This document shows positions 9,876 through 18,516 of a stretch of DNA of 64,000 nucleotides, piece by piece. This DNA comes from Thalassotalea psychrophila (lineage in GTDB: Bacteria; Pseudomonadota; Gammaproteobacteria; Enterobacterales; Alteromonadaceae), in assembly GCF_031583595.1 (NCBI RefSeq), contig NZ_CP134145.1, positions 1,550,001-1,614,000 on the forward strand. The letters run 5' to 3'. Positions within the stretch are counted from its first letter, which is position 1. Every line of letters begins with the position of its first letter. The notes below the pieces were generated by a model. It searched no databases, was not told the DNA's origin, and saw only the letters and a program-made list of their open reading frames with translations. The position numbers and the translations under genes are program-made.

Positions 9876-9973
9876 AAATCATCTTTATAATCGTGTTTGA
9901 ATTTTGAACACTTAACTCAGAGTTATAATTATAGTGTCGTAAATTGATAGTTTATCAGGTTTTTTAATATTTT

Positions 9974-9986
9974 AACTACTATAGTT
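9974..9986. promoter_or_regulatory. Short inverted repeat in araC/amidohydrolase intergenic region
   Basis: AACTA-CTA-TAGTT is a perfect inverted repeat centred between two divergent starts and immediately followed by a second small one (GTTG-TTA-CAAC, 9984-9994). It is a possible binding site of the adjacent AraC regulator; short repeats in AT-rich DNA can arise by chance. Confidence 0.3.
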
Positions 9987-10045
9987 GTTACAACCAATTT
10001 AAAAGTAAATTGTAAATATAAGAAACTGATTATTATGGAGAAACT

Positions 10046-11743
10046 ATGAAAAAGTTATTTGTTGCAGTAAGCGTATCTTTTGCTCTTACCGCTTGTAGTC
10101 AAATGGCTGGTGATGATGCCGGCTCAACCGCAGATACCAGTCAAAAATTTGATGTGGTAATTAATAATGGTCGCGTGATGGACCCTGAAACTAATTTTGA
10201 TGGCGTACGTAACGTCGGTATTAAATACGGCCGCATTGTTGCCATTACAGAGGATTCTATATCAGGTGCTGAAACAATTGATGCGACAGGTCATGTTGTT
10301 GCTGCCGGTTTTATAGACTACGAACAGCACGGCTTAGGACCGTGGGGGATAAAAGTGAACCTCCGCGATGGTGTTACCACGCAAATGGATTTTGAAGTGG
10401 GCGCTGCAAGTATTCCACAATGGTATGCAAAACGCGAAGGCACTACCCAAGCTAACTTTGGTACGGTTGCAGGTCAAGAGTATGCACGCATGAAGGTTCA
10501 TGATCCAGAGATGGACTTAACTGGTCCTGATATTTCGATGCCATATACTTTAAGTGATCATCGCGGTGCTTCAGGTAAAGACGGCCATGAAGGGTGGGCA
10601 AATGATAAATCCAATCTTGCTCAAATGAATGAAGTGCATAAAATTTTAGATGAAGAATTACGTCAAGGTGCTTTAGGTGTCGGCTCTCTTCTAGGTTACG
10701 CTGGTAAAGCAATAAAAAGCTATGAGATGTACACCACGCAAAAATTAGCGGGTGCTTATGGGCGTGTAACAGCCGTTCATCATCGTTTCCATCCAAGTGC
10801 AACACCTCCTACAGAACAGCCTATTGGGGTGAAAGAAATTCTTGCCAATGCAATGTCATTAAACGCACCATTACAAATCCATCATGATAATGATTATGGC
10901 TGGTGGGAAAATCAAAAGATGTTAAGTGATGCGCGTAAACAAGGCTTTAATGTTTGGGCAACTTATTACCCATGGATTGCCGGAGCTGGTAACTATGGCG
11001 CAGCCATTGTTAATCCACCTATTTGGCAAGATCTTATGGGCTATAAGTACGAAGAAACGATATATGATCCGCAATTGGATAAATTTGTGACCAAAGAAGA
11101 GTTCTTAAAATTTTCTAAAGAAGAACCTGGTCGAACACTAGTCGCTTATAGTCCGCCACGTAAACAGTGGTTACCAGAATGGACCAAAGTTGAAGGTTTT
11201 ATTGTTGCTGGTGATGGTATGCCAGGTTTAGGAAGTGATGGTAAATTACTCGCTTGGGACGCAGATTTTAAAGATTATGCCGGTCATCCCCGTACAGCAG
11301 GTACCCATGCCGTGGTTTTACGAGTTGCACGTGAAAATGGTGTGCCGCTGATGCATACGTTATCACAACTAAGTTATTGGCCAGCTAAATTCATTGGTGA
11401 TACAGGGCTTAAAGCAATGCAAGAGCGTGGCCGTATGCAAGAAGGTATGGTCGCGGATATTGTGGTTTTTAATGCTGAAAATGTTACTGAACATGCTGAC
11501 TTTAAGGCTGGGACAAATGGTTTAGCTTCCACAGGAATTCCATACGTTTTAGTAAACGGCACAACCGTTGTTAAAGATTCAAAGGTACTTAAAGTTTATC
11601 CAGGTCAAGCGATGCGCTTCCCTGTAGAAGAGAAAGGTCGTTTTGAGACAATGTCACCTGAGTCATGGATGAAAGCGAACTTAGTTGAAACCTCTAAACC
11701 GACTTTATATAAGGCTAAAGAAAACCCAGAAAATATCATGTAG
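10046..11743 (+). CDS. D-aminoacylase-family amidohydrolase lipoprotein with altered HxH motif
   Basis: The 565-residue product has a lipoprotein signal with lipobox LTAC (Cys17). The body follows the D-aminoacylase/N-acyl-D-glutamate deacylase family: VVINNGRVMDPETN, a GVTT turn, HHRFH (245-249), IHH (279-280), GSDG (Asp398), GHPRTAGTHAVVLR and a final ADIVVFNAENV. Family members hydrolyse N-acyl-D-amino acids. The canonical first metal motif HxH is here GFIDYEQHG: Glu93 replaces the first His while His95 remains. The usual Cys-containing loop after GVTT is also absent. The protein may use one metal, act on another bond, or bind without catalysis. It has a good GGAG ribosome site and an AraC gene divergent from it. 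Confidence 0.85.
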   Translation: MKKLFVAVSVSFALTACSQMAGDDAGSTADTSQKFDVVINNGRVMDPETNFDGVRNVGIKYGRIVAITEDSISGAETIDATGHVVAAGFIDYEQHGLGPWGIKVNLRDGVTTQMDFEVGAASIPQWYAKREGTTQANFGTVAGQEYARMKVHDPEMDLTGPDISMPYTLSDHRGASGKDGHEGWANDKSNLAQMNEVHKILDEELRQGALGVGSLLGYAGKAIKSYEMYTTQKLAGAYGRVTAVHHRFHPSATPPTEQPIGVKEILANAMSLNAPLQIHHDNDYGWWENQKMLSDARKQGFNVWATYYPWIAGAGNYGAAIVNPPIWQDLMGYKYEETIYDPQLDKFVTKEEFLKFSKEEPGRTLVAYSPPRKQWLPEWTKVEGFIVAGDGMPGLGSDGKLLAWDADFKDYAGHPRTAGTHAVVLRVARENGVPLMHTLSQLSYWPAKFIGDTGLKAMQERGRMQEGMVADIVVFNAENVTEHADFKAGTNGLASTGIPYVLVNGTTVVKDSKVLKVYPGQAMRFPVEEKGRFETMSPESWMKANLVETSKPTLYKAKENPENIM

Positions 11744-11766
11744 TTTATCTTTTCGATAATGAGAAC

Positions 11767-11790
11767 AAAGCCAGATTAACTTCTGGCTTT
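11767..11790 (+). terminator. Hairpin after D-aminoacylase-family gene
   Basis: AAAGCCAGA and TCTGGCTTT form a nine-base stem around TTAACT. The following T tract is weak (AAGTTTGTACTT), so termination may be partial. Confidence 0.55.
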
Positions 11791-11894
11791 AAGTTTGTAC
11801 TTAGAGGTAAAAGAAATAGTGTATTTGTTTTTAGCTGCTTACTAGTTATGATTAAAGAAGGTTCTATCCTGAAAAATATTATAAGTGAAAGCCT

Positions 11895-12647
11895 TTGCCA
11901 TTAAATCAACAACAAATTAGTAATTACAACAGCACAATTGACTGGCCTTGTGAGCTTAGTAACGACTTTAAAGAACGTTTTTTATCTGGTGCGATTAAAA
12001 AGACGCATATCAGTGGTAGCGAATTTAATCTGCACAATCAAGACCAATACGGCATTTATTATTTGCTCAAGGGTAGTCTAATGATGAGTGCTCCATTGCT
12101 AACCGATGGCTTTAGCTTAAGTAAACTCTACGGCCCAACAGATTGGATGTGCTATGCACCAATTATGAACTTTAAATTTCCCAGTGGTATGGCTGGTGAG
12201 TTTCTACAAAATATTGAATACTTAAAAATTCCAATTTCACACCTAAATTATTTAATGAGTCAATCAGATGAACTATTTAAATTATTGTTCTTCATAAAAT
12301 CTATGCGCTCCGACACCATGTTTGAAAAGTGCTTGGTGAGTTTAGCGACACCATCAATTGTTAAAGTGTCCTATACATTGTTGGATATATGCCGAGTGCA
12401 AAACAGTCATTATCATTTATTTGTCGAATCTCCAAATGATGCCACGCCAATTAAAATTAAAATCACCCAACAACAAATTGCCTGTCTTGCAGGGCTGAAC
12501 CGCTCTAATACCAGTACCATAATTAATGAGTTTGCCATACAAGGTATTGTTGAACAATATCGTGGTGGATTGTATGTTAATGATTTAAAAGAATTAAAAT
12601 CCTTTCTTAATGACGTTAACTTGCTTGAATCGAGTAAGTTAAGCTAA
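11895..12647 (+). CDS. Crp/Fnr-family transcriptional regulator
   Basis: The 250-residue protein has a cyclic-nucleotide-binding-like beta-roll (about residues 35-130, GIYYLLKGSLMMSAP) and a C-terminal Crp-type winged helix (about 160-235) with the recognition region KITQQQIACLAGLNRSNTSTIINEFAIQGIVE. No cysteine cluster of an FNR iron-sulfur sensor is visible, so the effector is unknown. The first plausible start is TTG at 11895, since the next in-frame ATG would delete a third of the sensor domain; its ribosome site is weak. It sits between two hydrolase genes of the cluster and may regulate the M19-family gene 140 bases downstream. Confidence 0.8.
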   Translation: MPLNQQQISNYNSTIDWPCELSNDFKERFLSGAIKKTHISGSEFNLHNQDQYGIYYLLKGSLMMSAPLLTDGFSLSKLYGPTDWMCYAPIMNFKFPSGMAGEFLQNIEYLKIPISHLNYLMSQSDELFKLLFFIKSMRSDTMFEKCLVSLATPSIVKVSYTLLDICRVQNSHYHLFVESPNDATPIKIKITQQQIACLAGLNRSNTSTIINEFAIQGIVEQYRGGLYVNDLKELKSFLNDVNLLESSKLS

Positions 12648-12785
12648 CTTTACATTCTTTTACCCTTATCTGTTGTCCAGCCAACACAAGCATAACTTTT
12701 CTTTTGTCATAATAGCTCCAAGTTAAATAAATCAATCGCCTAGATTAGCAATCAACGACTTAGCCAAGTACTAAAGGAGCTAGAA

Positions 12786-14030
12786 ATGAAATTATCAAAT
12801 AAAATGAAGTGTCTCATTGCCACAGCTGTATCAGTTTGTTTCTTAAATACAGCCTCTGCATCTATTGAAACGAAAGACTGGCACAACATAGCATCACCAA
12901 AAGCCCAACAATTCATGCAAGATAATATGGCGGTAGATTTTTACGCCGCGCCATTTGGTACTGGTTGGGATCAAAACCGCGAAGTAACTAATTACATTGA
13001 TCTTGCTCACTCTCGAGGTATTTCTGGTGCATCTATTACACTAGGCTCGCCGGCAACTCCGAACTGGGCTAAATACAAAGCTGAGCTTGCTAAATGGACT
13101 GAAGCTGTTCAGGAGTCAAATGCAAAAATTCGTTTTGTAAAAGAGCCAGAAGATTTTGTAAAAGCACAACAAAATGGTGAATACGCGGTCATGTGGAACT
13201 CACAAACTACCATGATGCTTGAAGGCGACGTAAGTCGTGTTAAAGAGATGGCCGATGATGGTATAAAAGTAATGCAACTTGTATACAACGGTGTAGAGCT
13301 AACAGGTGTTGGTGGAGTATCAGCTCTTACTGGGGATAAATCAGGTCTTACTCAATATGGTAAAGAAGTAATCGATGAAATGGTAAAACATGGTATCACG
13401 GTAGATATGTCACACCATGGTTATCAAACAACTGTAGATATTACAGATTACATGAAAGATAAGCATCCGGGCGTTCCGGCAATTTATTCTCACTCGCCAT
13501 TAGCGTCAACATACGGTTGTGAGCCACACGAGACATTAACTGAAACTGAAAAGCGTATGGCAGAGAAAGGTTACAAGAAAGGCGACCCGTTCTACCGTCT
13601 ATCTGCTTGTTACCGCCTGATCTCTGACGAGCAAGCACTTACCGTTAAAGAAATGGGGGGCATGATATCTATCACTGCAACTGAATGGATGATGGATGGC
13701 GTATGGCCAGAAGATATTACACCTAAGCAATTTGCCGAAATGATAGACGGTGCGGTGAAAGTTGTAGGAATTGAACACGTAGGTATTGGTACAGACGACA
13801 TGATGACAACGTCTAAAGTTGTTGGCTTTGCTAAAGCAAATGCTGATGTATATACAGACAATGGTTACATGATTGATGCATTTAATCGCGGCGCAACAGG
13901 TTGTGCTGAAATGTCTAAGCACTTAGCCGCCGTTATTGATGAGCTATGGAAGATGGGTTACTCAAACGAAGATATGCGTAAAATAATGGGTGAAAACTTA
14001 GTGCGAGTATACAAAAAATCTTGGAAATAA
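12786..14030 (+). CDS. Secreted M19 (membrane dipeptidase)-family protein with lost metal ligands
   Basis: The 414-residue product has a signal peptide (about 1-26, ASA|SIE) and the M19/renal dipeptidase fold: GLTQYGKEVIDEM, VDMSH (His210), YSHS (His236), a degraded RN.SD box (CYRLISDEQ) and HVGIGTDD (Asp337). Known members hydrolyse dipeptides, including those with a C-terminal D-residue, using two zinc ions. Here the first-metal HxD motif is VDFYAAP (Tyr53 and Ala55 replace His and Asp), and the bridging Glu strand reads MWNSQTT. Thus one metal site appears gone while the other is kept. A ribosome site AAGGAG precedes the start. The role is probably periplasmic; catalysis is uncertain. Confidence 0.85.
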   Translation: MKLSNKMKCLIATAVSVCFLNTASASIETKDWHNIASPKAQQFMQDNMAVDFYAAPFGTGWDQNREVTNYIDLAHSRGISGASITLGSPATPNWAKYKAELAKWTEAVQESNAKIRFVKEPEDFVKAQQNGEYAVMWNSQTTMMLEGDVSRVKEMADDGIKVMQLVYNGVELTGVGGVSALTGDKSGLTQYGKEVIDEMVKHGITVDMSHHGYQTTVDITDYMKDKHPGVPAIYSHSPLASTYGCEPHETLTETEKRMAEKGYKKGDPFYRLSACYRLISDEQALTVKEMGGMISITATEWMMDGVWPEDITPKQFAEMIDGAVKVVGIEHVGIGTDDMMTTSKVVGFAKANADVYTDNGYMIDAFNRGATGCAEMSKHLAAVIDELWKMGYSNEDMRKIMGENLVRVYKKSWK

Positions 14031-14062
14031 TTTAATTATTAGTTTTAAATTAAGTAAAAACT

Positions 14063-14092
14063 TAAAGGGCTAACCATGTGGTTAGCCCTTTA
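14063..14092. terminator. Strong bidirectional hairpin between convergent genes
   Basis: A 14-base perfect stem (14063-14076 with 14079-14092, TAAAGGGCTAACCA type) with a two-base apex lies between the M19-family gene and the leftward tetR. It would stop transcription from both sides, although the T runs are short. Confidence 0.7.
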
Positions 14093-14128
14093 TCTATTTA
14101 AATGGTGAAGGTTTTAAGTGATGAAGTT

Positions 14129-14845
14129 TTAGCCTTTACAGTTTAGTTTATTAATTTTCGATTCTAAGTTAGCTAACTTGCTTAGTATTAACGTATTATC
14201 ACTTTGGTTAGTTACAACTTCTTCAACGCCAGTTTTCAACAACGACTTATATACAAAATGGGATATTTTGTCGGCAATGTTATCTACATCCAAGCGTTTA
14301 CTTCGACCTGACACATAACGCCAAGAGTGGTATTCAACCCCGCCATAAACCATGTCACGTACAAGCGCGATAGGGGCATCTTCAACAAAGATACCTTCAG
14401 CAATGCCTTCTTTAATTATTTTATCAACAGCGCTTGAGTATGATTTATTGAGTTGGAAAATTTTTGTCGTTTCGTAATCATCGCTGGCACGAACATGCTG
14501 AACAATCAGATCACATAACACCGGATCGGCTTGCAACACCTTTAAGTGATGCCAGATCATAAAGTGCATTCGATTTTTAACGCCAGTAATACCTGCTAAG
14601 TTTTGTTCATAATCGGCGAGGGCCTTTTCGTACCACTTTTCTAAGACCACCAATAAAACATCTTTTTTGGTCTTGAAATAACGATAAATAGTACCTTCTA
14701 CAATGCCAATCTCTTTGGCTACTTCAGCCATAGACGTAGCTTCATAGCCATTTTCTACAAACATTTGATGCGAGATTTTAATTATCTCAGCTAAGCGTTC
14801 TTCAGGTTTTTGTCTTACTCTTTTTTTCTTAGCTGTTTGTGGCAT
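14129..14845 (-). CDS. TetR-family transcriptional regulator
   Basis: The 238-residue protein has a TetR N-terminal helix-turn-helix (about residues 15-60: AEIIKISHQMFVENGYEATSMAEVAKEIGIVEGTIYRYFKTKKDVL pattern) preceded by a lysine-rich start (PQTAKKKRVRQKP). The C-terminal ligand domain is not assignable. The gene reads away from the second TonB receptor across a 684-base region, so it may control itself and that receptor. A perfect palindrome ACCCTAGGGT (14923-14932) about 80 bases upstream of its start is one candidate operator. Confidence 0.85.
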   Translation of the reverse strand: MPQTAKKKRVRQKPEERLAEIIKISHQMFVENGYEATSMAEVAKEIGIVEGTIYRYFKTKKDVLLVVLEKWYEKALADYEQNLAGITGVKNRMHFMIWHHLKVLQADPVLCDLIVQHVRASDDYETTKIFQLNKSYSSAVDKIIKEGIAEGIFVEDAPIALVRDMVYGGVEYHSWRYVSGRSKRLDVDNIADKISHFVYKSLLKTGVEEVVTNQSDNTLILSKLANLESKINKLNCKG

Positions 14846-15332
14846 TAGTACATTCTCTTATTGTTGTTATTTCTGGGGCTGTTGAGCTTTGCAGGGCATT
14901 TTTGTACAGAAAAGGTCAACAAACCCTAGGGTACATAAGTTAAAAAGACATGTCATCAATTGTTAGCAGAACAAACGAAATATCACAGTTCTACTGCTGT
15001 TACAGAATACTTTTTACTTATGTTCCTATTTTAATTTTACCAATTATTTATATTTATAGCGCTTTAATGAAACTACCTATGTTATGCATTTCTTTAAAAT
15101 ACATTTCTTATTATAGTATTTCAATTTATTAATGTAAATATGAGGTAAACTCATTACGTAGTGTTAACTTGATTTTTTGTTGCTAATAAAGCTTTGATAA
15201 CCAGTATGTTAAAAATTGTTAATTCCAAAGTGTTACTTAGTTTTGCTTTTGGTTAGTTATTGTTTTGTAACGTAATTGTGTGAATGTGTTAGATGTTGCA
15301 ATAAAAAGTTAATGAATAAGACTCATTAAGTG

Positions 15333-15361
15333 TTGACATTTACACTTTGGTTGCATATTTT
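15333..15361 (+). promoter_or_regulatory. Sigma70-like promoter for second TonB receptor
   Basis: TTGACA (15333-15338), a 17-base spacer and TATTTT (15356-15361) form a good promoter. Transcription would begin near 15368, giving a leader of about 160 nucleotides that includes the three hairpins described next. Confidence 0.65.
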
Positions 15362-15375
15362 AAATACAGATTTAA

Positions 15376-15451
15376 GAGTTTACCTATCCAGTTAACTTTT
15401 AATTACTTCTCTATCCAAGAAGTAAAAAACGGTTTCTCCATCCAAGAAACC
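15376..15451 (+). promoter_or_regulatory. Three tandem stem-loops with conserved 7-base loops in receptor leader
   Basis: Loops CTATCCA (15384-15390), CTATCCA (15411-15417) and CCATCCA (15438-15444) recur at exactly 27-base spacing. Each is flanked by complementary arms of different sequence: 15376-15383 with 15391-15398 (seven pairs including one G-T, one mismatch), TTACTTCT with AGAAGTAA (eight pairs), and GGTTTCT with AGAAACC (seven pairs). A constant loop with changing but still paired stems is what is expected of an RNA element whose loop is recognised. On the opposite strand each loop would expose TGGAT. Function unknown. Confidence 0.65.
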
Positions 15452-15452
15452 A

Positions 15453-15468
15453 ACTGCTGAAACGCAGT
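15453..15468 (+). promoter_or_regulatory. Fourth small leader hairpin
   Basis: ACTGC-TGAAAC-GCAGT forms a five-base stem right after the third tandem hairpin. Its loop does not share the CTATCCA sequence, so it may be unrelated to the array. Confidence 0.35.
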
Positions 15469-15529
15469 AAATTATAAAAATAATAATTAATAAAATAACT
15501 TACATAAGTATTCCAAAGAGATAAATATT

Positions 15530-17929
15530 ATGAATCCATCATTTAATAAAGTTACAAAGGGCTTATTCCTAGCTTGTGGTATTAGTTGTGCTGCAATGCC
15601 TGCAGCATATGCAGAAGAAGTAGCAACAGACGAAGACATTGAAGTAATTCAGGTTCGAGCTACCAAACGTGCAGAAAATGCTAAAGATGTGCCAATGGCT
15701 ATTAATGTTACTTCAGGAGAGGACATCTCACGTCAAGGTATTACTCACCTAGAAGATTTGTCAGCATCAATTCCTAACTTTACTATTGGTGATAGTTTAA
15801 CAACCAATAACGTTTACATGCGCGGTATGGGCTCTGGTGCTGATCGTGGTTTTGAACAATCTGTTAGTATGTACGTTAATGGCGTATATATGCCTCGTTC
15901 ACGTCAAACACGTGCTTCATTCTTTGATGTTGGTCACATTGAAGTATTACGTGGTCCTCAATCAGTATTGTTTGGCTTGAACTCTACAGCCGGTGCTATC
16001 AGCATTCATAATAATAAAACTAATCCAGGTGATGACTTTCACGCTACCGTATTAGCTGAGTATGAAACTGAATATGAAGGTGTTAAAACGGATCTAATTC
16101 TTGGTGGTTCATTAACTGATGATTTAGCCGTACGTGTTGCACTTCGCGAATCTGATTCTGATGGTTGGTTTACTACTTACAACCCTATGACTGATGAAAG
16201 TGAAACTGTTGGTGGTCGTGATGAAAGTGTTGCCCGTGTATCAATGGTTTGGCAAGCAACTGATGATTTAAAAGTTGAAGCAAGCTATGAAAATTCAGAT
16301 TTCTTTGTTTCAGGATCAATAGGTGAAATTTATAATAAAAGTGCAGCTTTCATAGAATCAAGTGATGCGCACCCTTTATGGGCTGCAGAAGCAGATGGTG
16401 ACCTTAATTGGCAGAACTCAGCAGATACTTCTTTAGCACTTATGGCTAATGGATTAACTGCTGACAATGACGGTAAACCTGGAGTTCAACAAGAAAGCGA
16501 TAATGCATCAATGAATTTAACTTATACGTTAGGTGCAGGCTCTGAAATTCAAGCCAACCTTGGTTATTCAGATTATAACTATGGTGCCGTTGTTGATGTT
16601 GATACAACATACTTACCAATGTGGGATGCTTATAACTATGAAGAGTATGAGCAAACAAGTGCAGAACTAGTTTACTTATCTCCTACTGATGGTGATTTTA
16701 GCTATATTGTTGGTGCTTACTACCAGACCAGTGATTTCTATACCACTCAGCCAAATGTTGTTAACTTAGCTGCGTTTGGTTTAGCTCCGTTCTTGCCTGC
16801 TTTTGGCCAGCCAGAATCTGTAAGCTTCTTTGAAAGAGGTGATAACCCATTAACTGTTGACCAAACAATGATGTCGGTATTTTTCTCTGCAGATTATAAC
16901 ATCACTGACGATTTAACCGTGATTGCTGGTGCGCGTTGGACTAACGATGAAAAAGATTTTGATCGTGGCGCCGAGTGTCAATGGAAAACAGATAATCATG
17001 ACTGGACTGATACAAAAGCGTTAATTGGCGCGCAAATGGGCTTAGTAGTTTGTTCTCCTGCAGGTTATGAAGGCAATTCAGACACTATTGAATCTGATAA
17101 TGTAATGCCTGAAATTACTGTTAAGTATACAATTAATGACAATATGTCGATGTATGCTAAAGCTGGCCAAAGTGTTAAATCTGGTGGTGTAGCAACTGCC
17201 GGTACTATTGACCCTAGCAGCCTAATTTTTGATGATGAAACCGTTACTGGTTTAGAGTTAGGTTTCAAATCATCTTTCTGGGATGATTCTGCAACAGCTA
17301 ATATTACCGTTTTCCAATCAACATTTGATGATTTGCAAGTTAAAAGCTCTGTTATTGACCCGGTTACAAATGCGGTTAAATCTATCGCATCAAACGCCGG
17401 TGAATCGACAACTCAAGGTGTTGAGTTAGATTTTTCTTTACAAGCAACAAATTGGTTAACAGTAGGTGCTAACGTGGCTTACTTGGAAGCTGAATATGAT
17501 ACATTCCGTAACGGTCCTTGTAACATTGGTATGTCTAACCCTGCTGATACTGTACCTGATACGTGTAATTTAAATGGCGCTACTATGCCATTTGCGCCTG
17601 AAATGTCAGGCAACGTGTACGCAAACTTTGAATTTGATTTAGGTGCAAGCTTAGTTCTTCAAGGTGGTGCAAACTACAGCTATAGCGATGAATACTTTAC
17701 TGAAGGTTCATTGGACGAGAACGTTGTACAAGATTCTTGGACTAAAGTGAATGCTCGTATTGGTGTTGCTCACGTAGATGGTACTTGGGAAGTTAACCTA
17801 ATGGGTAACAACATTACCGATGAAAAAGTTCTAGGTGGTAGCCAACCATTTGGTGGTTCGTATGACCTAGGTTATTTAGGTGCTCCACGTACTGTGTCAG
17901 TACAAGGTGTATACCGTTTCGGTGGTTAA
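15530..17929 (+). CDS. TonB-dependent outer-membrane receptor, paralogue of the 4423 receptor
   Basis: The 799-residue product has a signal peptide (cleavage near AYA|EEV, residue 28), a TonB-box-like IEVIQV (37-42), a plug with EVLRGPQSVLFGLNSTAGAIS, and a beta-barrel ending VQGVYRFGG. It shares plug signatures and barrel motifs (for example YSDEYFTEGSLDE) with the receptor at 4423, showing duplication within one locus. It lies next to a TetR gene and downstream of an unusual structured leader. The ligand is unknown; cluster context suggests a D-amino-acid-containing or N-acylated peptide-like molecule. AAGAG precedes the ATG by about nine bases. Confidence 0.9.
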   Translation: MNPSFNKVTKGLFLACGISCAAMPAAYAEEVATDEDIEVIQVRATKRAENAKDVPMAINVTSGEDISRQGITHLEDLSASIPNFTIGDSLTTNNVYMRGMGSGADRGFEQSVSMYVNGVYMPRSRQTRASFFDVGHIEVLRGPQSVLFGLNSTAGAISIHNNKTNPGDDFHATVLAEYETEYEGVKTDLILGGSLTDDLAVRVALRESDSDGWFTTYNPMTDESETVGGRDESVARVSMVWQATDDLKVEASYENSDFFVSGSIGEIYNKSAAFIESSDAHPLWAAEADGDLNWQNSADTSLALMANGLTADNDGKPGVQQESDNASMNLTYTLGAGSEIQANLGYSDYNYGAVVDVDTTYLPMWDAYNYEEYEQTSAELVYLSPTDGDFSYIVGAYYQTSDFYTTQPNVVNLAAFGLAPFLPAFGQPESVSFFERGDNPLTVDQTMMSVFFSADYNITDDLTVIAGARWTNDEKDFDRGAECQWKTDNHDWTDTKALIGAQMGLVVCSPAGYEGNSDTIESDNVMPEITVKYTINDNMSMYAKAGQSVKSGGVATAGTIDPSSLIFDDETVTGLELGFKSSFWDDSATANITVFQSTFDDLQVKSSVIDPVTNAVKSIASNAGESTTQGVELDFSLQATNWLTVGANVAYLEAEYDTFRNGPCNIGMSNPADTVPDTCNLNGATMPFAPEMSGNVYANFEFDLGASLVLQGGANYSYSDEYFTEGSLDENVVQDSWTKVNARIGVAHVDGTWEVNLMGNNITDEKVLGGSQPFGGSYDLGYLGAPRTVSVQGVYRFGG

Positions 17930-17945
17930 TCGCTAATTAAATTTC

Positions 17946-17978
17946 AAAAAGCCTATCATCAGATAGGCTTTTTTTTTA
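17946..17978 (+). terminator. Strong rho-independent terminator after TonB receptor
   Basis: AAAAAGCCTATC (17946-17957) and GATAGGCTTTTT (17962-17973) form a 12-base stem around ATCA, followed by further T residues. Confidence 0.9.
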
Positions 17979-18014
17979 TCATTAAAATATCGAGTTCTCA
18001 ATCAATAAATAAAA

Positions 18015-18497
18015 ATGACAATAGAAATTATAAAAGCAGATTACAACAACGAATCACACTGCCAAGATTTAATGTTGCTACTTAATGCCTATGCCGAAGA
18101 TCCTATGGGCGGCGGGGCACCTTTATCAGCTTACTCTAACCAAAATTTATGTAATGAATTAAGAAAGCGCAACAACGTGTTTAGCTTACTTTGCTATGTC
18201 GATGGTAAGCCTGCGGCAATATGTAATTGTGTTGAAGGTTTCTCTACCTTTAAAGCTAAACCATTGATGAACATCCATGATATGGGCGTTATAAGTGAGT
18301 TTCGTGGTTTAGGGTTAAGTCAGAAATTGATGGATGAAGTTGAACAAATTTCTGTTGAAATGGGCTGTTGTAAGATCACTTTAGAAGTTCTTGAAGGTAA
18401 TCAAGTAGCCAAAAATAGTTATATTAAATTTGGCTTTGAAGGCTATGAACTTGACCCTGAAATGGGTAAAGCTATGTTTTGGGAAAAGGTACTTTAA
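18015..18497 (+). CDS. GNAT-family N-acetyltransferase
   Basis: The 160-residue protein has a GNAT fold: an acetyl-CoA-binding segment VISEFRGLGLSQKLMDEVEQ (about residues 95-115, R-x-x-G-L-G/S) and the following helix and strand with ITLEVLEGNQVAKNSYIKFGFEGY, typical of the family. It would transfer an acetyl group to an amine, but the acceptor is not predictable. It follows the receptor terminator, has a poor ribosome site, and is convergent with the S4-domain gene. A small hairpin AGGTACT-TTAATT-AGTACCT (18487-18506) overlaps its stop. Confidence 0.85.
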   Translation: MTIEIIKADYNNESHCQDLMLLLNAYAEDPMGGGAPLSAYSNQNLCNELRKRNNVFSLLCYVDGKPAAICNCVEGFSTFKAKPLMNIHDMGVISEFRGLGLSQKLMDEVEQISVEMGCCKITLEVLEGNQVAKNSYIKFGFEGYELDPEMGKAMFWEKVL

Positions 18498-18516
18498 TTA
18501 GTACCTCTCAATGTAT

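Larger units (their letters stand above)
14846..15529. other. Long intergenic/leader region between tetR and TonB receptor
   Basis: This 684-base stretch has no convincing gene; a 60-codon open frame at 14950-15132 lacks family features and a ribosome site. It contains the palindrome ACCCTAGGGT (14923-14932), inverted arms GTTGA/TCAAC (14881-14885 and 14916-14920), a sigma70-like promoter (15333-15361) and a structured leader with three tandem hairpins (15376-15451) plus a fourth small hairpin (15453-15468). Confidence 0.7.

Noticed and set aside
10452..10805. 117-codon frame antisense to the D-aminoacylase-family gene
   Set aside because: Shadow of a long, well-supported gene; histidine-rich composition is typical of reverse-strand reading.
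13599..13922. Two overlapping antisense frames within the M19-family gene
   Set aside because: They overlap each other and a coherent sense protein; no start signals.
14950..15132. 60-codon hydrophobic open frame upstream of the second TonB receptor
   Set aside because: No ribosome site, no family features, very AT-rich; probably chance.
15376..15451. The 27-base periodic hairpins as a CRISPR array
   Set aside because: Only seven bases are conserved per unit and no cas genes are present; repeats are far too short.
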